This document shows, piece by piece, positions 7,617-16,499 of a stretch of 64,000 bases of DNA. Under the pieces are notes generated by a model. The model ran no database searches and was not told where the DNA came from. It worked only from the letters and a program-made list of their open reading frames with translations. The stretch lies in the IMG/VR virus record IMGVR_UViG_3300009610_000006, positions 1 through 64,000 of that record; one strand, given 5' to 3'. Position 1 is the first letter of the stretch; the number at the start of each line of letters is the position of its first letter. The translations under genes and the position numbers were made by a program. The stretch is from a virus.

Positions 7617-8891
7617 ATGGCATTACGCTTCCGTCCTCATGAATCCCTGTCTCATATCACCAAGGTATTGAGACAGTATCTACACCTGCCTGACCCCCAG
7701 GTACTCTATGTCGTACTCGGCACCGTCGCAGGCAACCACTTGCCCGGTACCCCAGTGTGGACAATGTTAATAGGCGGTCCCTCTGCCGGTGGATCTACAC
7801 TGGTCACATCCCTACTGGGCTACACTGGCGTCGATGACGAGATCCTCGTGGAACCAGTACGCAACACCCACCCCATTGATAGTGTCAAAGGTGCGGCGGC
7901 ATTTCTCTCGGCCTCACCCAAGCGTGACAAGGCACGCGATGCCACAGGTGGGGTATTGCGTGAGATCGGCAACGGTGGGCAAGGCATACTGGTTATGTCT
8001 GACTTCACCAACATCCTCAACCTCCGCAACGAACAGCAAGCCGAAGTCATTGCCTGCCTCCGCATGATCTACGATGGGAAGTTCGTTCGCGCCGTGGGCA
8101 CAGATGGTGCCAAGATCCTCAAGTGGCATGGGAAGGTAGGCTGTATAACCAAATGCACCGGCATCATCGAGTCGCACCACGGTGTCATAGGGGAGATGGG
8201 CCAGCGGTTTATTATGTGGCGGTACGCAACAACGCTGGGCCACAGCGAAAACCTCAAAGCCCTCGCCGTTAAGTCCAAGCGGGAGATGGACATAGACATT
8301 GCCAAGGCAGTGAGTGATCATCTCAATCAAACCCTGGACATTATCGACAAGGGCAATGTGCCGTTCGAACTGGAGGTCTACGAGAACCAGTGGACGAACT
8401 TTGCATCGCAACTCATATGCAGGGCAAGGAGTGTGGTGAAACGTGACAAGTACAAAAGCGACATCATCGAGTTCATCCCCGCACCCGAAGGCCCAATGAG
8501 AGTGGCGGGGGAATTTAAGTCCCTGTTCCTGGGTATGCGGGTCGCCGGTGTCGAGGACCAGGATGCACATAGAGTGTTGTCGTCCATGCTATGGGGCAGT
8601 CTCCCCGCCATACGGGGCAATGTCATGCAGTGCATCATCGCCGCCATGCGTGCCAAGGGGGCACCGTATCACAAGAATAGGTTCACCAATGAGGATATTG
8701 ACGCTGGCGTATTAGCCCGTGCCAAGGTAGATGGGTATCGCATGACCAGCCCCCCAACCATACGTAGGAATATGGAAGACATCGAGCACCTGGGTATTAT
8801 TGAACGGGTCAATGGCATACGCAACAAGCGGGTCGAATGGGTACTCGCCGATGATATCGCAGGACTATGCAGAGAACTGAGAATACTATGA
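7617..8891 (+). CDS. P-loop ATPase-like protein with degenerate Walker A (424 aa)
   Basis: The start follows AGGAGGAACCAATCAC. Near residues 44-58 the protein reads W-T-M-L-I-G-G-P-S-A-G-G-S-T, which has the position and flanking hydrophobicity of a Walker A loop but Gly where the invariant Lys should be. I-L-V-M-S-D-F near residue 125 could be Walker B. A C-terminal region around residues 370-420 resembles a winged helix. Related phage proteins act as primase/helicase-type ATPases. Without the Lys, ATP hydrolysis is doubtful, so a structural or loader role is possible. Confidence 0.6.
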   Translation: MALRFRPHESLSHITKVLRQYLHLPDPQVLYVVLGTVAGNHLPGTPVWTMLIGGPSAGGSTLVTSLLGYTGVDDEILVEPVRNTHPIDSVKGAAAFLSASPKRDKARDATGGVLREIGNGGQGILVMSDFTNILNLRNEQQAEVIACLRMIYDGKFVRAVGTDGAKILKWHGKVGCITKCTGIIESHHGVIGEMGQRFIMWRYATTLGHSENLKALAVKSKREMDIDIAKAVSDHLNQTLDIIDKGNVPFELEVYENQWTNFASQLICRARSVVKRDKYKSDIIEFIPAPEGPMRVAGEFKSLFLGMRVAGVEDQDAHRVLSSMLWGSLPAIRGNVMQCIIAAMRAKGAPYHKNRFTNEDIDAGVLARAKVDGYRMTSPPTIRRNMEDIEHLGIIERVNGIRNKRVEWVLADDIAGLCRELRIL

Positions 8892-8908
8892 AGGAGAACG
8901 AACCAATC

Positions 8909-9637
8909 ATGTCAAAGACAATATCGCAGCATGTCGCCTCATTGGAGGAGGGCTACGCTGAACTGTTACTGGAGAATCGCAAACTCGGCGAGGAGAACCA
9001 GTCACTAACCAAGGCCAACCACGAACTGGAGGATCAACAGGGTATTACGCGGCAGGCATTCCAAAACCTCCTGCATGAAAAGGACACCACCATCGCTGGG
9101 CTAGATGACATTGTCCAGGAGAAGCTAGCGGAGATCAAGTCCTGTCACGACACCATCCGGTCCAGCAACGAGACGATCAAGGCCAGGGATGGGGTCATCA
9201 AGTACAACATGGGCGTGATCGACACGCTGAACGGCAAGATTGTGGAACTGAACATGGCCACACAGGCCAAGGACAAGGCTATCGAGCAACTCAGGGAATG
9301 CAATGCCACCCTTGACCACCGGCTGGAACAGCAGGGTCGCCGCACTGCACCAACGGCTACCAGTGTACGCATCGAGGGGTGGGATAAGCAGGACAACATG
9401 GTGAGGGCGGGTACCTGTGACTGCGACCACCCCGGCCCGTTCGACAGCAACAACCACTGCGTCAAGTGTGGGCGGTACCACGCACCCAACCCTGGCCTCA
9501 AGTTTGGCGAGATCCAACTGGCCAAGCGCATCTACCACAACATCCACTACCCGGCAATACGCGCCCTACTTGGGTACGAGGCGTGCCGGGTACTGGACAT
9601 CGTGCTGGACCTGGACCAGCCGGGGGTTAGTGACTAA
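8909..9637 (+). CDS. Coiled-coil protein with C-terminal zinc finger (242 aa)
   Basis: The start at 8909 uses AAGGAGAACGAACCAATC upstream; in-frame codons from 8867 lie inside the previous gene. Residues 10-150 are a long predicted coiled coil rich in E, K, N and Q. Near residues 170-192 is C-D-C-D-H, then H-C-V-K-C-G-R-Y-H, a likely zinc-binding module. It ends in V-S-D with the stop inside a palindrome copy. Possibly a scaffold for the adjacent helicase; function unknown. Confidence 0.65.
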   Translation: MSKTISQHVASLEEGYAELLLENRKLGEENQSLTKANHELEDQQGITRQAFQNLLHEKDTTIAGLDDIVQEKLAEIKSCHDTIRSSNETIKARDGVIKYNMGVIDTLNGKIVELNMATQAKDKAIEQLRECNATLDHRLEQQGRRTAPTATSVRIEGWDKQDNMVRAGTCDCDHPGPFDSNNHCVKCGRYHAPNPGLKFGEIQLAKRIYHNIHYPAIRALLGYEACRVLDIVLDLDQPGVSD

Positions 9638-9638
9638 C
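9626..9638. repeat. 13-bp palindrome, centre G
   Basis: GTTAGTGACTAAC; it provides the V-S-D-stop of the upstream gene and ends one base before the ATG at 9640. Confidence 0.95.
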
Positions 9639-9639
9639 T

Positions 9640-11271
9640 ATGCCACTCATTGCACCAGCACGGCTGGATCTACCCCAGTTCACCTCCTGGCGTGCCCAAC
9701 AGCCATCTGCGATAATCGAACTCATCGAAGCCCTCACCCCTGTGGAGGATGGGGGTGGGGGCTATGATACTGCGGTACTGCCAGATCAAGCCGGGTTCGG
9801 CAAGAGCGGCGTATACCTGGGGCTATCACAGTTAATGCGCCGCTCCGGTAGCATCCGCCGCACCATCATCACCACCTCGTCCCGTGGCCTACAGGATCAG
9901 GTAGGTCGTGATGCGTCATTCAGTGAGGACCTCAAAGGCCGTGCCAACTATCCCTGCCAATACAAGGGGTCGCGCAAACCCTACCTCACCTGCAAGGATG
10001 GCCCCGACCATGGCTGTACCATCGAGGACAACTGTACCTATGCGACCCGTAAGCGTATCTGCGGCATGGCCCACACGGTAGTCACTAACTACGCCTGCCG
10101 CTTGTCCATGTCCCTGTACCCTAATGCCGTGGGTGTGGGCAACTTCGACCTCAGCGTACTGGACGAGGGCCACTTGGTACCCGACGAGATAACCAGGGCG
10201 ATGGCCGTTGAACTAGATGCCCGTGAACAGGCACGTATCCTCAACGACATCGACGCCCCTACCCCCAAGGCATTGACCAACTGGCGTGACATCGCTGGCA
10301 AGTGGTTACAGTGGTACGCCGCCGAGTACTGCGATGAGGAGGGGGTGGGTAATGCTGGCAATACCGTGGACCGTGCCGACCAGGAGACGCACGATCTACG
10401 CGATAAGGTGGCACGCATTGCCAAGTGCAGTGGTACCGAGAATTGGTTAACGTATCACCGGGATGGAGATGAGACGTTGTACATGGACGTCATATGGCCG
10501 GGGTTATATGCCAAGTCGGCACTCTATCCCACCGGGAAGGTACTGTTAACCAGTGCCACCATCACCGCCAAGTCACTGTCCCAGTTGGGTATACCAGGAG
10601 AGAAGGTCTACTGGCGGCGCACTGGTGGGCAGTTTGACCCGCGACGTTGGCCAGCAGTGTGGATCAAGACGTGCCAAGTGAAGCAGTCAATGCCGCACCA
10701 TGCGAAGACCAAGCTGTTGAATACCATTGACCAGATTATACGTACTCGCGCCGTGGCTGGTGGTCGTAATGGTATCATCATCACGCCCAGCTATGAGTTG
10801 GCCAACTGGATCAAGAAGGAGTCAATGCATGGCCCACGTATTGTCGTGCCTACAACCGCTACAACCCGAATGGAAGTGGATCGGTTCAAACTTCCCGCCA
10901 ACCATAACCGTGGGGTCGTTCTGTGTAGTCCCGCTATCGGCACAGGTTATGACTTCCCAGGGGACACGAGTCGGTGGGTTATTGTTCCTAAAGTGCCGTA
11001 CACGTATCACGGAGATCCACTGACGAAGGCACGGCAGGAACGTGATGGCCGGTACAGTGATGGGCTGGTGGCACAGGAACTTGCCCAGATGGTTAGCCGT
11101 TGTATGCGTGGGCCAGAGGATTGGTGCGAGGTGTTCGTACTGGACGATCTCATCTGGCCATTTCTAAGGAGGAACCAAGACTTGATGGTGGACTGGTTCC
11201 CCCTGTATGACCGGGGATCTATCAAGGGGGTGGACTGGTTGCCCAAACTCATGGAGGTGCCGAGTGTCTAG
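9640..11271 (+). CDS. DinG/XPD-like superfamily 2 helicase with Fe-S-type cysteines (543 aa)
   Basis: Motif I is D-Q-A-G-F-G-K-S near residue 46. Motif Ia lies around T-T-S-S-R-G-L-Q-D-Q. A cysteine cluster spans about residues 105-140 (P-C-Q, T-C-K, G-C-T, N-C-T, I-C-G) where XPD/DinG enzymes hold their 4Fe-4S cluster. Motif II is D-E-G-H near residue 174. A C-terminal Q-M-V-S-R-C-M-R-G-P-E-D block near 486 corresponds to motif VI. It should be an ATP-dependent 5'-3' DNA helicase. There is no Shine-Dalgarno; the start sits one base after a palindrome copy. Confidence 0.85.
   Translation: MPLIAPARLDLPQFTSWRAQQPSAIIELIEALTPVEDGGGGYDTAVLPDQAGFGKSGVYLGLSQLMRRSGSIRRTIITTSSRGLQDQVGRDASFSEDLKGRANYPCQYKGSRKPYLTCKDGPDHGCTIEDNCTYATRKRICGMAHTVVTNYACRLSMSLYPNAVGVGNFDLSVLDEGHLVPDEITRAMAVELDAREQARILNDIDAPTPKALTNWRDIAGKWLQWYAAEYCDEEGVGNAGNTVDRADQETHDLRDKVARIAKCSGTENWLTYHRDGDETLYMDVIWPGLYAKSALYPTGKVLLTSATITAKSLSQLGIPGEKVYWRRTGGQFDPRRWPAVWIKTCQVKQSMPHHAKTKLLNTIDQIIRTRAVAGGRNGIIITPSYELANWIKKESMHGPRIVVPTTATTRMEVDRFKLPANHNRGVVLCSPAIGTGYDFPGDTSRWVIVPKVPYTYHGDPLTKARQERDGRYSDGLVAQELAQMVSRCMRGPEDWCEVFVLDDLIWPFLRRNQDLMVDWFPLYDRGSIKGVDWLPKLMEVPSV
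10077..10089. repeat. Near-copy of the 13-bp palindrome (1 mismatch)
   Basis: GGTAGTCACTAAC inside the DinG-like gene, read as V-V-T-N; the second base differs from the consensus. Confidence 0.6.
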
Positions 11272-11572
11272 CTACATTGCCTACTGGAGGGCGATAAGTA
11301 AACAGGCCGTCCGCATGGGGTACAAGGAACCCATGGTGGTAGGCAAGTCCAGCACCTTCTCGCATAGGGAGGATGCCGAACGCTGGCTCGATGCTAAATG
11401 TAATGAGTACCACACCAACCCGGACCACATCGCCGAGGGCGTGTCGTGCATTGGGCAGATCGTTGCAACCACGGCCCCGCCCGTTATCATACGCCATTGT
11501 CATGTACAAGTACTGGTGGATACCCGGTGCCCGAAGTGCCACACGTTAGTCACTAACCGGCGGGAAACGTAA
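11264..11572 (+). CDS. Hypothetical protein with C-terminal Cys/His motif (102 aa)
   Basis: GTG 11264, six bases after GGAGG, is the likely start and overlaps the helicase stop by eight bases. Residues 77-93 contain H-C-H and C-P-K-C-H, suggesting a bound zinc. A palindrome copy near the end encodes L-V-T-N. The overlap suggests co-translation with the helicase. Confidence 0.55.
   Translation: MSSYIAYWRAISKQAVRMGYKEPMVVGKSSTFSHREDAERWLDAKCNEYHTNPDHIAEGVSCIGQIVATTAPPVIIRHCHVQVLVDTRCPKCHTLVTNRRET
11545..11557. repeat. 13-bp palindrome, centre C
   Basis: GTTAGTCACTAAC inside the gene at 11264-11572, read as L-V-T-N. Confidence 0.95.
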
Positions 11573-11585
11573 CGTAAAATTTCCC

Positions 11586-11614
11586 TTGACACGAACCCAC
11601 TTTTTTAGTATCAT
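11586..11614 (+). promoter_or_regulatory. Sigma70 promoter
   Basis: TTGACA (11586-11591), 17-base spacer, TATCAT (11609-11614), with AAAATTT upstream and TAG just before the -10. It matches the hexamers, spacing and flanks of the promoter at 5951 but lacks the GTCAA half of the dyad, so it is probably under different control. It drives the gene at 11720 through a 100-base leader. Confidence 0.8.
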
Positions 11615-11719
11615 AGTAGAGGTGGCAGTAACTCGCATCTCTATGACAACGCAGGGGTTAGGGGTCACGCCACCCCCCTGTGTGTGGCAATAGGCAATCA
11701 ACTAAGGAGAGTAACTCAA

Positions 11720-12700
11720 ATGGCATTGAAAGCACGTGTAGAAGATCAGGTACTAGGTGGCGGCTATCAAATCACCGCCGATGACACGGTCTACAAACTG
11801 CAAATCGGTGGCGCATTACGCCACTATGAACCCAAGCCGGGTGACAAGAACTTCGACGGCACCCCGGCGCAACCCGCCGACGCCCCGTTCATCTACGTCA
11901 CCGCTACCCCGGTGAATCCGAAGACCCACAAGCCGATCACCGGGGCCGACTCCCAGACCCAGTACTACCGCGCTGGCTGGGACCTGCAATACTTCGTCCC
12001 GGCCAACGTGGTGGATGGCGACCTCGACAAGCTGGCCACCAAGGCCCAGCCCAGCGACAAGGCCCTGGTGGGGTATCGTACTCTCGCCACTCAAAAGGGC
12101 GAGGACACCGGCTTCCTCAAGGGCAGCGAGGCCGGGATGTTAATGGCCGCGATCCAGATGGGCGTTGACTTCAACGTCGATTACCTGGACGAGTTGTCGG
12201 GCATTGTCTGCACGTTCACCCAGGTGGACACGGGCAAGCTGGACAAAAACAAGAAGGCCAAGCTCCTATCGGTGCCCAGTAAAATACTCGCTGGCCCCGG
12301 TGGCGAGTCAGTCAACGGCCAACCCAGCGGCGGCGCAACCGTTGCCGACCTAGTCGAAGAAGAGGAGGTTGCCCCAGTCAAGGCCAAGGTGGCCACCAAG
12401 AAGGCAGCGCCGGTCGAGGTCGAGGAAGAGGTCGAGGCTCCCAAGGCTAAGGCCAAGGCTACGGGTGGCAAGGCCAAGGTCGCGCTCACTGCCGAGGCCA
12501 TTGCTCTCCGTATCGTCGAGGAAACCATCGAGTCCCTGCAAGCCAAGGGCACGGACTTCGATGCCGCGAAGTTGGCCAAGTCCAGCAAACGTAACGCCAC
12601 CATGGACGACCAGCTTGAGGCCAACCCGGACCTCAACGACGACGTCATGGATCTGCTGGCCAACGTGAAGTGGATCACCAAGCAGATGCCCGTCGAGTAG
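11720..12700 (+). CDS. Hypothetical early protein with Lys/Ala/Glu-rich linker (326 aa)
   Basis: The start at 11720 has AAGGAGAG eight bases upstream. Residues 1-200 are a compact beta-rich domain. Residues 210-260 are a low-complexity linker of alternating V-E-E-E and A-K-A-K blocks. The last 60 residues form a small helical domain. Being first behind its own promoter suggests abundant expression. The layout of a globular domain, flexible linker and tail would fit a DNA-binding replication accessory, but no diagnostic motif is visible. Confidence 0.7.
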   Translation: MALKARVEDQVLGGGYQITADDTVYKLQIGGALRHYEPKPGDKNFDGTPAQPADAPFIYVTATPVNPKTHKPITGADSQTQYYRAGWDLQYFVPANVVDGDLDKLATKAQPSDKALVGYRTLATQKGEDTGFLKGSEAGMLMAAIQMGVDFNVDYLDELSGIVCTFTQVDTGKLDKNKKAKLLSVPSKILAGPGGESVNGQPSGGATVADLVEEEEVAPVKAKVATKKAAPVEVEEEVEAPKAKAKATGGKAKVALTAEAIALRIVEETIESLQAKGTDFDAAKLAKSSKRNATMDDQLEANPDLNDDVMDLLANVKWITKQMPVE

Positions 12701-12712
12701 TTAGTCACTAAC
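12700..12712. repeat. 13-bp palindrome, centre C
   Basis: GTTAGTCACTAAC, starting on the last base of the stop codon of the gene at 11720-12700. Confidence 0.95.
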
Positions 12713-12730
12713 AGAAAGCTGAGGGACAGG

Positions 12731-13468
12731 ATGAAAGTAGTACTAGTAGAAACAATACCGACAGTTAACCCTGTCCCTTACTCATACACGCCATACGCCA
12801 TACGCTCTGGGGGGTGGCACATGAAAGCCGTCCTCCAGGCCATTGGCGAACAGGCCGGGGTGCTCGACCCCTGGGAACGCCCCGCCAGTGGGTGGAGCGA
12901 GACCAGCGGCAGTGAGGGCAATGGAGTGGGCGTAACCTGTACCTGGGCCGCGCCCCTCTGGCCACTCATGGGGTTGGCATGGGAGGCAATGATATTACCA
13001 GCAACCGCCCCCGAGGGCCATAGTATACCGGAACAATCATACGAGTTCGACTGCGGGGAAACCGTCTACTTCTCCCCCGACTGGGCCGTCAAGCTGGACG
13101 CATGGCCCAACGAGAGAGGTGACCTCATTGTCCTGCCAAATGGCAAGCGCGTCCCTTGTCTCGATGAGTGTAAATGCACATGGCGCAGTGCGAATAAGTC
13201 AATCGCCGACTGGTGGTTAGCGGTAACCCAGTTGAAATCGTACTGCATGGCAATGGGAGTATTTCGTGGGCGTCTCACCGTGGTCTACGTCAATGGGCAT
13301 TATGAGAAAAATGTCGTAGGGGTCCCGGTATTGAAACGTCACTGGATCGAGTTCGACCGCTCAGACTTCGATATGCAAGAGGAACTAATAAACGGATGGC
13401 TACAAGAACGCGCAACACTACGCAAGGCTTTTCAAGATCATCGGCGGAACAGAGCGATGCGAGGCTAG
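12731..13468 (+). CDS. PD-(D/E)XK nuclease, RecB/Cas4-like (245 aa)
   Basis: The catalytic pattern is visible in the second half: D-E-C-K-C-T near residue 138 gives the E-x-K core, an upstream S-P-D supplies the acidic residue, and Q-L-K-S-Y-C near 163 matches the Q-x-x-x-Y motif of RecB-family exonucleases. A strand V-V-Y-V-N-G-H-Y follows, as in phage exonucleases. It should degrade or trim DNA ends, probably with the adjoining ATPase for recombination. No Fe-S cysteine set is obvious. Confidence 0.75.
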   Translation: MKVVLVETIPTVNPVPYSYTPYAIRSGGWHMKAVLQAIGEQAGVLDPWERPASGWSETSGSEGNGVGVTCTWAAPLWPLMGLAWEAMILPATAPEGHSIPEQSYEFDCGETVYFSPDWAVKLDAWPNERGDLIVLPNGKRVPCLDECKCTWRSANKSIADWWLAVTQLKSYCMAMGVFRGRLTVVYVNGHYEKNVVGVPVLKRHWIEFDRSDFDMQEELINGWLQERATLRKAFQDHRRNRAMRG

Positions 13469-14454
13469 CCGGTTTCTGGGATGACCAGGAGGATATGCCC
13501 AATGAGAAGCCCCGTCTGAAATTAGCCATTGCTGGACTGACCGGCAGTGGCAAGACCCGCATTGCACTCACCGCCGAGGAAGCCATTGGTGCCATACTGG
13601 TGGACCCCAATGGCAGGGATACCGTGATGGCGGCACTGCATGGGCGCGGCGAATGGAAAGGTAAACCCCGCCGCATATTCGTACCCAAGGTGGACCTACG
13701 TGCGCCACTATTCAATCCCATTCGCCTTGGCCAGCTAATCAAGGAGGCCGAGGCCGCTGTGGCACGTGGCGAGAAGGACCCGACCCAGCTAATCCACAAG
13801 GAGCACATGATGCGGGTGCAGTCGGCGATAGGCGAGCTATGCGTGGACGACCGGGTGCGTACCATACTCATCGACGGGGCCAACAAGATCCACCAGTCGG
13901 CGTCATTCGCCGAGCATGGCCGCATCGAGAAGGTCATGCAACGTGAACGTGGTGAGATGAATCGCATACTCACTGACATCATGCAGGCCCCGGACCTCGC
14001 GGGTAAACATACCATCATCACGGCTGAGGCCGGGTCACGTTACGTTGACGTCAGTAGCCGTGGGCGGGACGGGCAATCGCAAACCAAGTCAGTGGAGACC
14101 CAGTTCTTGAAACGTGGCGGCTGGAGTGGACTAGGTGGCACGGTACGGGTCGAGGCGATGTCCATGTTCTGCAACGACAACATGATGGTAGACAGGGCCA
14201 ACTTCATACTAGAGGACCACTTCGACGGCTTCACCACCAGCGGCAGTGAGTTCTGGAAGCGGGTACGTAAGCGCAACCCAAGGTCCGTGGACAGTTGCGT
14301 GGTGGGGGATTTCCTACTCATCCTCCAGCAGTCTAAGGACAACGTCGATCTACTCATAGGTGAGCGGGAATGGTCTGTCTTTGTCAACAAGGAGATTACA
14401 TTCCCGGAACTATATAGGCGGGTATGGGATAGAGAGTTGGCTGACGATGAGTAA
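13396..14454 (+). CDS. AAA_24/Sak4-like recombination ATPase (352 aa)
   Basis: Walker A is I-A-G-L-T-G-S-G-K-T near residue 50. T-I-L-I-D-G-A-N-K near 158 is Walker B. The fold order matches the phage AAA_24 family (RecA-like Sak4 single-strand annealing ATPases). The given start overlaps the nuclease gene by 73 bases; ATG 13495, just behind AGGAGG, is an alternative that would remove a 33-residue low-complexity tail. The tight overlap with the nuclease suggests joint action in recombination. Confidence 0.8.
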   Translation: MATRTRNTTQGFSRSSAEQSDARLAGFWDDQEDMPNEKPRLKLAIAGLTGSGKTRIALTAEEAIGAILVDPNGRDTVMAALHGRGEWKGKPRRIFVPKVDLRAPLFNPIRLGQLIKEAEAAVARGEKDPTQLIHKEHMMRVQSAIGELCVDDRVRTILIDGANKIHQSASFAEHGRIEKVMQRERGEMNRILTDIMQAPDLAGKHTIITAEAGSRYVDVSSRGRDGQSQTKSVETQFLKRGGWSGLGGTVRVEAMSMFCNDNMMVDRANFILEDHFDGFTTSGSEFWKRVRKRNPRSVDSCVVGDFLLILQQSKDNVDLLIGEREWSVFVNKEITFPELYRRVWDRELADDE

Positions 14455-14806
14455 CTTTGCCACAACAGTCATTGACCTGTACAACGGCCCAGCGCAGCCG
14501 ACAGTGGGTCAAATTGCCAAGCAGTTGGGCGTAGGCTACAGTGTCGTCTACCGGGTGCTCAAGATGAAGGGCATCAAACGTCGCCCCAAGGGACCGGCAC
14601 GTATTGGGTTCCTCAAAGGGAGCAAGAGTGACATGGCGTACCAACTGTTAGTCACTAACCACCACTTGAAACCCGGCGATGTGGGGTATATGTCACAGTC
14701 CGACATCGCCGACGCCGTCGGTTGTACGAGAGAGCTAGTCAAAGGAGTATACACCAAGATGAAGGAGAGAGGAATGATCGACGTAACCTGGAGAACCACC
14801 GCATGA
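14447..14806 (+). CDS. DNA-binding protein with two helix-turn-helix segments (119 aa)
   Basis: The ATG at 14447 overlaps the ATPase stop. The first helix-turn-helix is T-V-G-Q-I-A-K-Q-L-G-V-G-Y-S-V-V-Y-R-V-L near residues 18-38. The second is S-Q-S-D-I-A-D-A-V-G-C-T-R-E-L-V near 85-100, winged-helix (MarR/Crp-like) in style. A palindrome copy between them encodes L-V-T-N. It is probably a transcriptional regulator; its target is unknown. Confidence 0.7.
   Translation: MSNFATTVIDLYNGPAQPTVGQIAKQLGVGYSVVYRVLKMKGIKRRPKGPARIGFLKGSKSDMAYQLLVTNHHLKPGDVGYMSQSDIADAVGCTRELVKGVYTKMKERGMIDVTWRTTA
14647..14659. repeat. 13-bp palindrome, centre C
   Basis: GTTAGTCACTAAC inside the gene at 14447-14806, read as L-V-T-N. 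Confidence 0.95.
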
Positions 14807-15291
14807 CCAAGATGGCTGCGTGCCACGTATGCAAGACGATAGTAGCCTGTGTCGAGAAGGAGGGCCAGCTACTATACCGCGACCACCTCGCCCCTAATGA
14901 CGAGGACATGTGCGAGGGGACGTGGGGGGTGGTGGATACAGGCGTGGTAGACCACCAGCCGGTGGAGGCGAAACGTGTCCCGGTTGACTACATCTACCAC
15001 CAGCTTAATTGGGACTTCATCCACGGCATGGCACGCATTGCCGCCTACGCCAGTGTCAAGTACGGCAGTGTCCAACAATACGCCGACTCCCGCCTCGCCG
15101 GTGAGAAGAGTCCTGTCAACCACATGGCGGCGCATCTCAAGCAGTACATCACCGGCGAGAAGCATGACCACTTTCAAACCATGGAGGCGCACCTGTTGGC
15201 CATTGCCTACAACGCCATGATGGAATACTACTACTACCAACGCTACGGACGAGAGGACTACAGACTAAATGTTGACCCAAGGGTTGAATAG
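14803..15291 (+). CDS. Zinc-ribbon-containing hypothetical protein (162 aa)
   Basis: The start overlaps the previous stop as A-T-G-A. The first 45 residues hold C-H-V-C, a later Y-R-D-H and then M-C-E-G, a plausible zinc ribbon. The remainder is helical with H-M-A-A-H-L-K-Q-Y and M-M-E-Y-Y-Y-Y-Q-R-Y blocks; a domain like those of phage dATP/dGTP-type or DUF5664 helical proteins is possible but not proven. Confidence 0.6.
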   Translation: MTKMAACHVCKTIVACVEKEGQLLYRDHLAPNDEDMCEGTWGVVDTGVVDHQPVEAKRVPVDYIYHQLNWDFIHGMARIAAYASVKYGSVQQYADSRLAGEKSPVNHMAAHLKQYITGEKHDHFQTMEAHLLAIAYNAMMEYYYYQRYGREDYRLNVDPRVE

Positions 15292-15715
15292 GCCACTGGC
15301 CGAACGGCTCATCGAAACCCCCGCAGGTATTATACACATGTACACCGTGGAGAAACCCGACCACAGCCTGGAGGTGACCGCGACACTTAAGACCAAGGTC
15401 ACTGTCCACGCCGATGCGCTGCTCATGCATGACAAGATGGGCAGGGAGTTGGTACGCAAGGCCGAGGACACCGCAGTACGCAAGTTGATCTCCACGATAC
15501 TGTTGCCCCCGCCACTGTTGAGCATTGTGCGGGAATTGAATGTGCTGTGCATGGAATGCCTTGTCACCATGCAGGACACCCCACACCTGGAGGATCTCAA
15601 GCTCAAGCGCATGGACCTCACCGACCAGTTGGCCAAGATCCAGGCCATCGTGCGTCAACCATACCTGGAGGGAACCTATGGGCATGACGCTCGACCTGCC
15701 GACGATCAGGGTTGA
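15269..15715 (+). CDS. Hypothetical protein (148 aa)
   Basis: It overlaps the previous gene by 23 bases and the next by 38. The N-terminal third is beta-rich, the rest helical. No motif recognised. The close packing with the ERCC4 nuclease gene suggests a shared recombination or replication context. Confidence 0.6.
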   Translation: MLTQGLNRPLAERLIETPAGIIHMYTVEKPDHSLEVTATLKTKVTVHADALLMHDKMGRELVRKAEDTAVRKLISTILLPPPLLSIVRELNVLCMECLVTMQDTPHLEDLKLKRMDLTDQLAKIQAIVRQPYLEGTYGHDARPADDQG

Positions 15716-16490
15716 CATGCGAGAGGGTAGTAAAACTCTCGTCCCCCTGTTGGAGAACACATGCAATGTCATACAGGTGCCGCAACTCCCAGCGGGGGAC
15801 TTCATGTGGAGGAGTAGGTTACGCGATGGATCAACAGTCAAGACGCTATGTGAATATAAGACCTTCAGTGATTTCCTCACAAGCAAACGGGATGGACGCC
15901 TTCTTGAGCAGGTCGTCGGAATGCTCGAATACGGGGACCGCAATATCCTGCTTATCGAGGGCGACTGGGGACTTGGGCCAAAGGGTCTCGCAGTGGTACG
16001 TGGTAAGCCTTGGACAAAACCAGGGGCGAGGTTCACCACCGAGGGGCGGTACCAAGTGCCCTTGACCGGGACGGCACGGCCACCCACGTTTAGTGAACTG
16101 TCGGGGTTCCTGTGGGAGTTGCAGTATATTGCAGGGTTCCAGGTATGGCGGTCCATGTCCAAGGACGAGAGCGCCGCACTGCTGGCCCAGGCGTGCAGGC
16201 TGGAGTGGAAGTCGTGGAAGGAGCATGACGCACTAGGGGTCGATGGCATAGTGGGGGCCAAGATGGAGAAGGTTACGCCAACCGGTGGCCCACGGTTCAT
16301 GACCCCCGGTAAGTGTTGGCGCATGGCCGCGCAGATCGATGGGCTAGGTAGCTTGGCGAGTTACACAGAGCATGGGTTCGACACGCCATACGAGATGGTC
16401 AACGCCAGCATCGAGTCATGGGAAACGGTACTCCCGGCCAAGCAAAAGTGGAGGGCGCGGGTTATACATAAGTGGTTACGAGAACGGTAG
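15678..16490 (+). CDS. ERCC4-type (XPF/Mus81) nuclease (270 aa)
   Basis: I chose ATG 15678 because GGAGG is six bases upstream; the longer frame runs inside the preceding gene. The first 110 residues are an ERCC4 nuclease domain: I-R-V-D-M-R-E-G-S-K, then L-P-A-G-D-F, C-E-Y-K-T-F-S-D-F-L-T-S (E-x-K-x-x-x-D core), D-G-R-L-L-E-Q-V and L-L-I-E-G. Such enzymes cut branched DNA. The C-terminal 120 residues may hold a helix-hairpin-helix but I cannot confirm it. Confidence 0.8.
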   Translation: MGMTLDLPTIRVDMREGSKTLVPLLENTCNVIQVPQLPAGDFMWRSRLRDGSTVKTLCEYKTFSDFLTSKRDGRLLEQVVGMLEYGDRNILLIEGDWGLGPKGLAVVRGKPWTKPGARFTTEGRYQVPLTGTARPPTFSELSGFLWELQYIAGFQVWRSMSKDESAALLAQACRLEWKSWKEHDALGVDGIVGAKMEKVTPTGGPRFMTPGKCWRMAAQIDGLGSLASYTEHGFDTPYEMVNASIESWETVLPAKQKWRARVIHKWLRER

Positions 16491-16499
16491 ATCTTGAGA

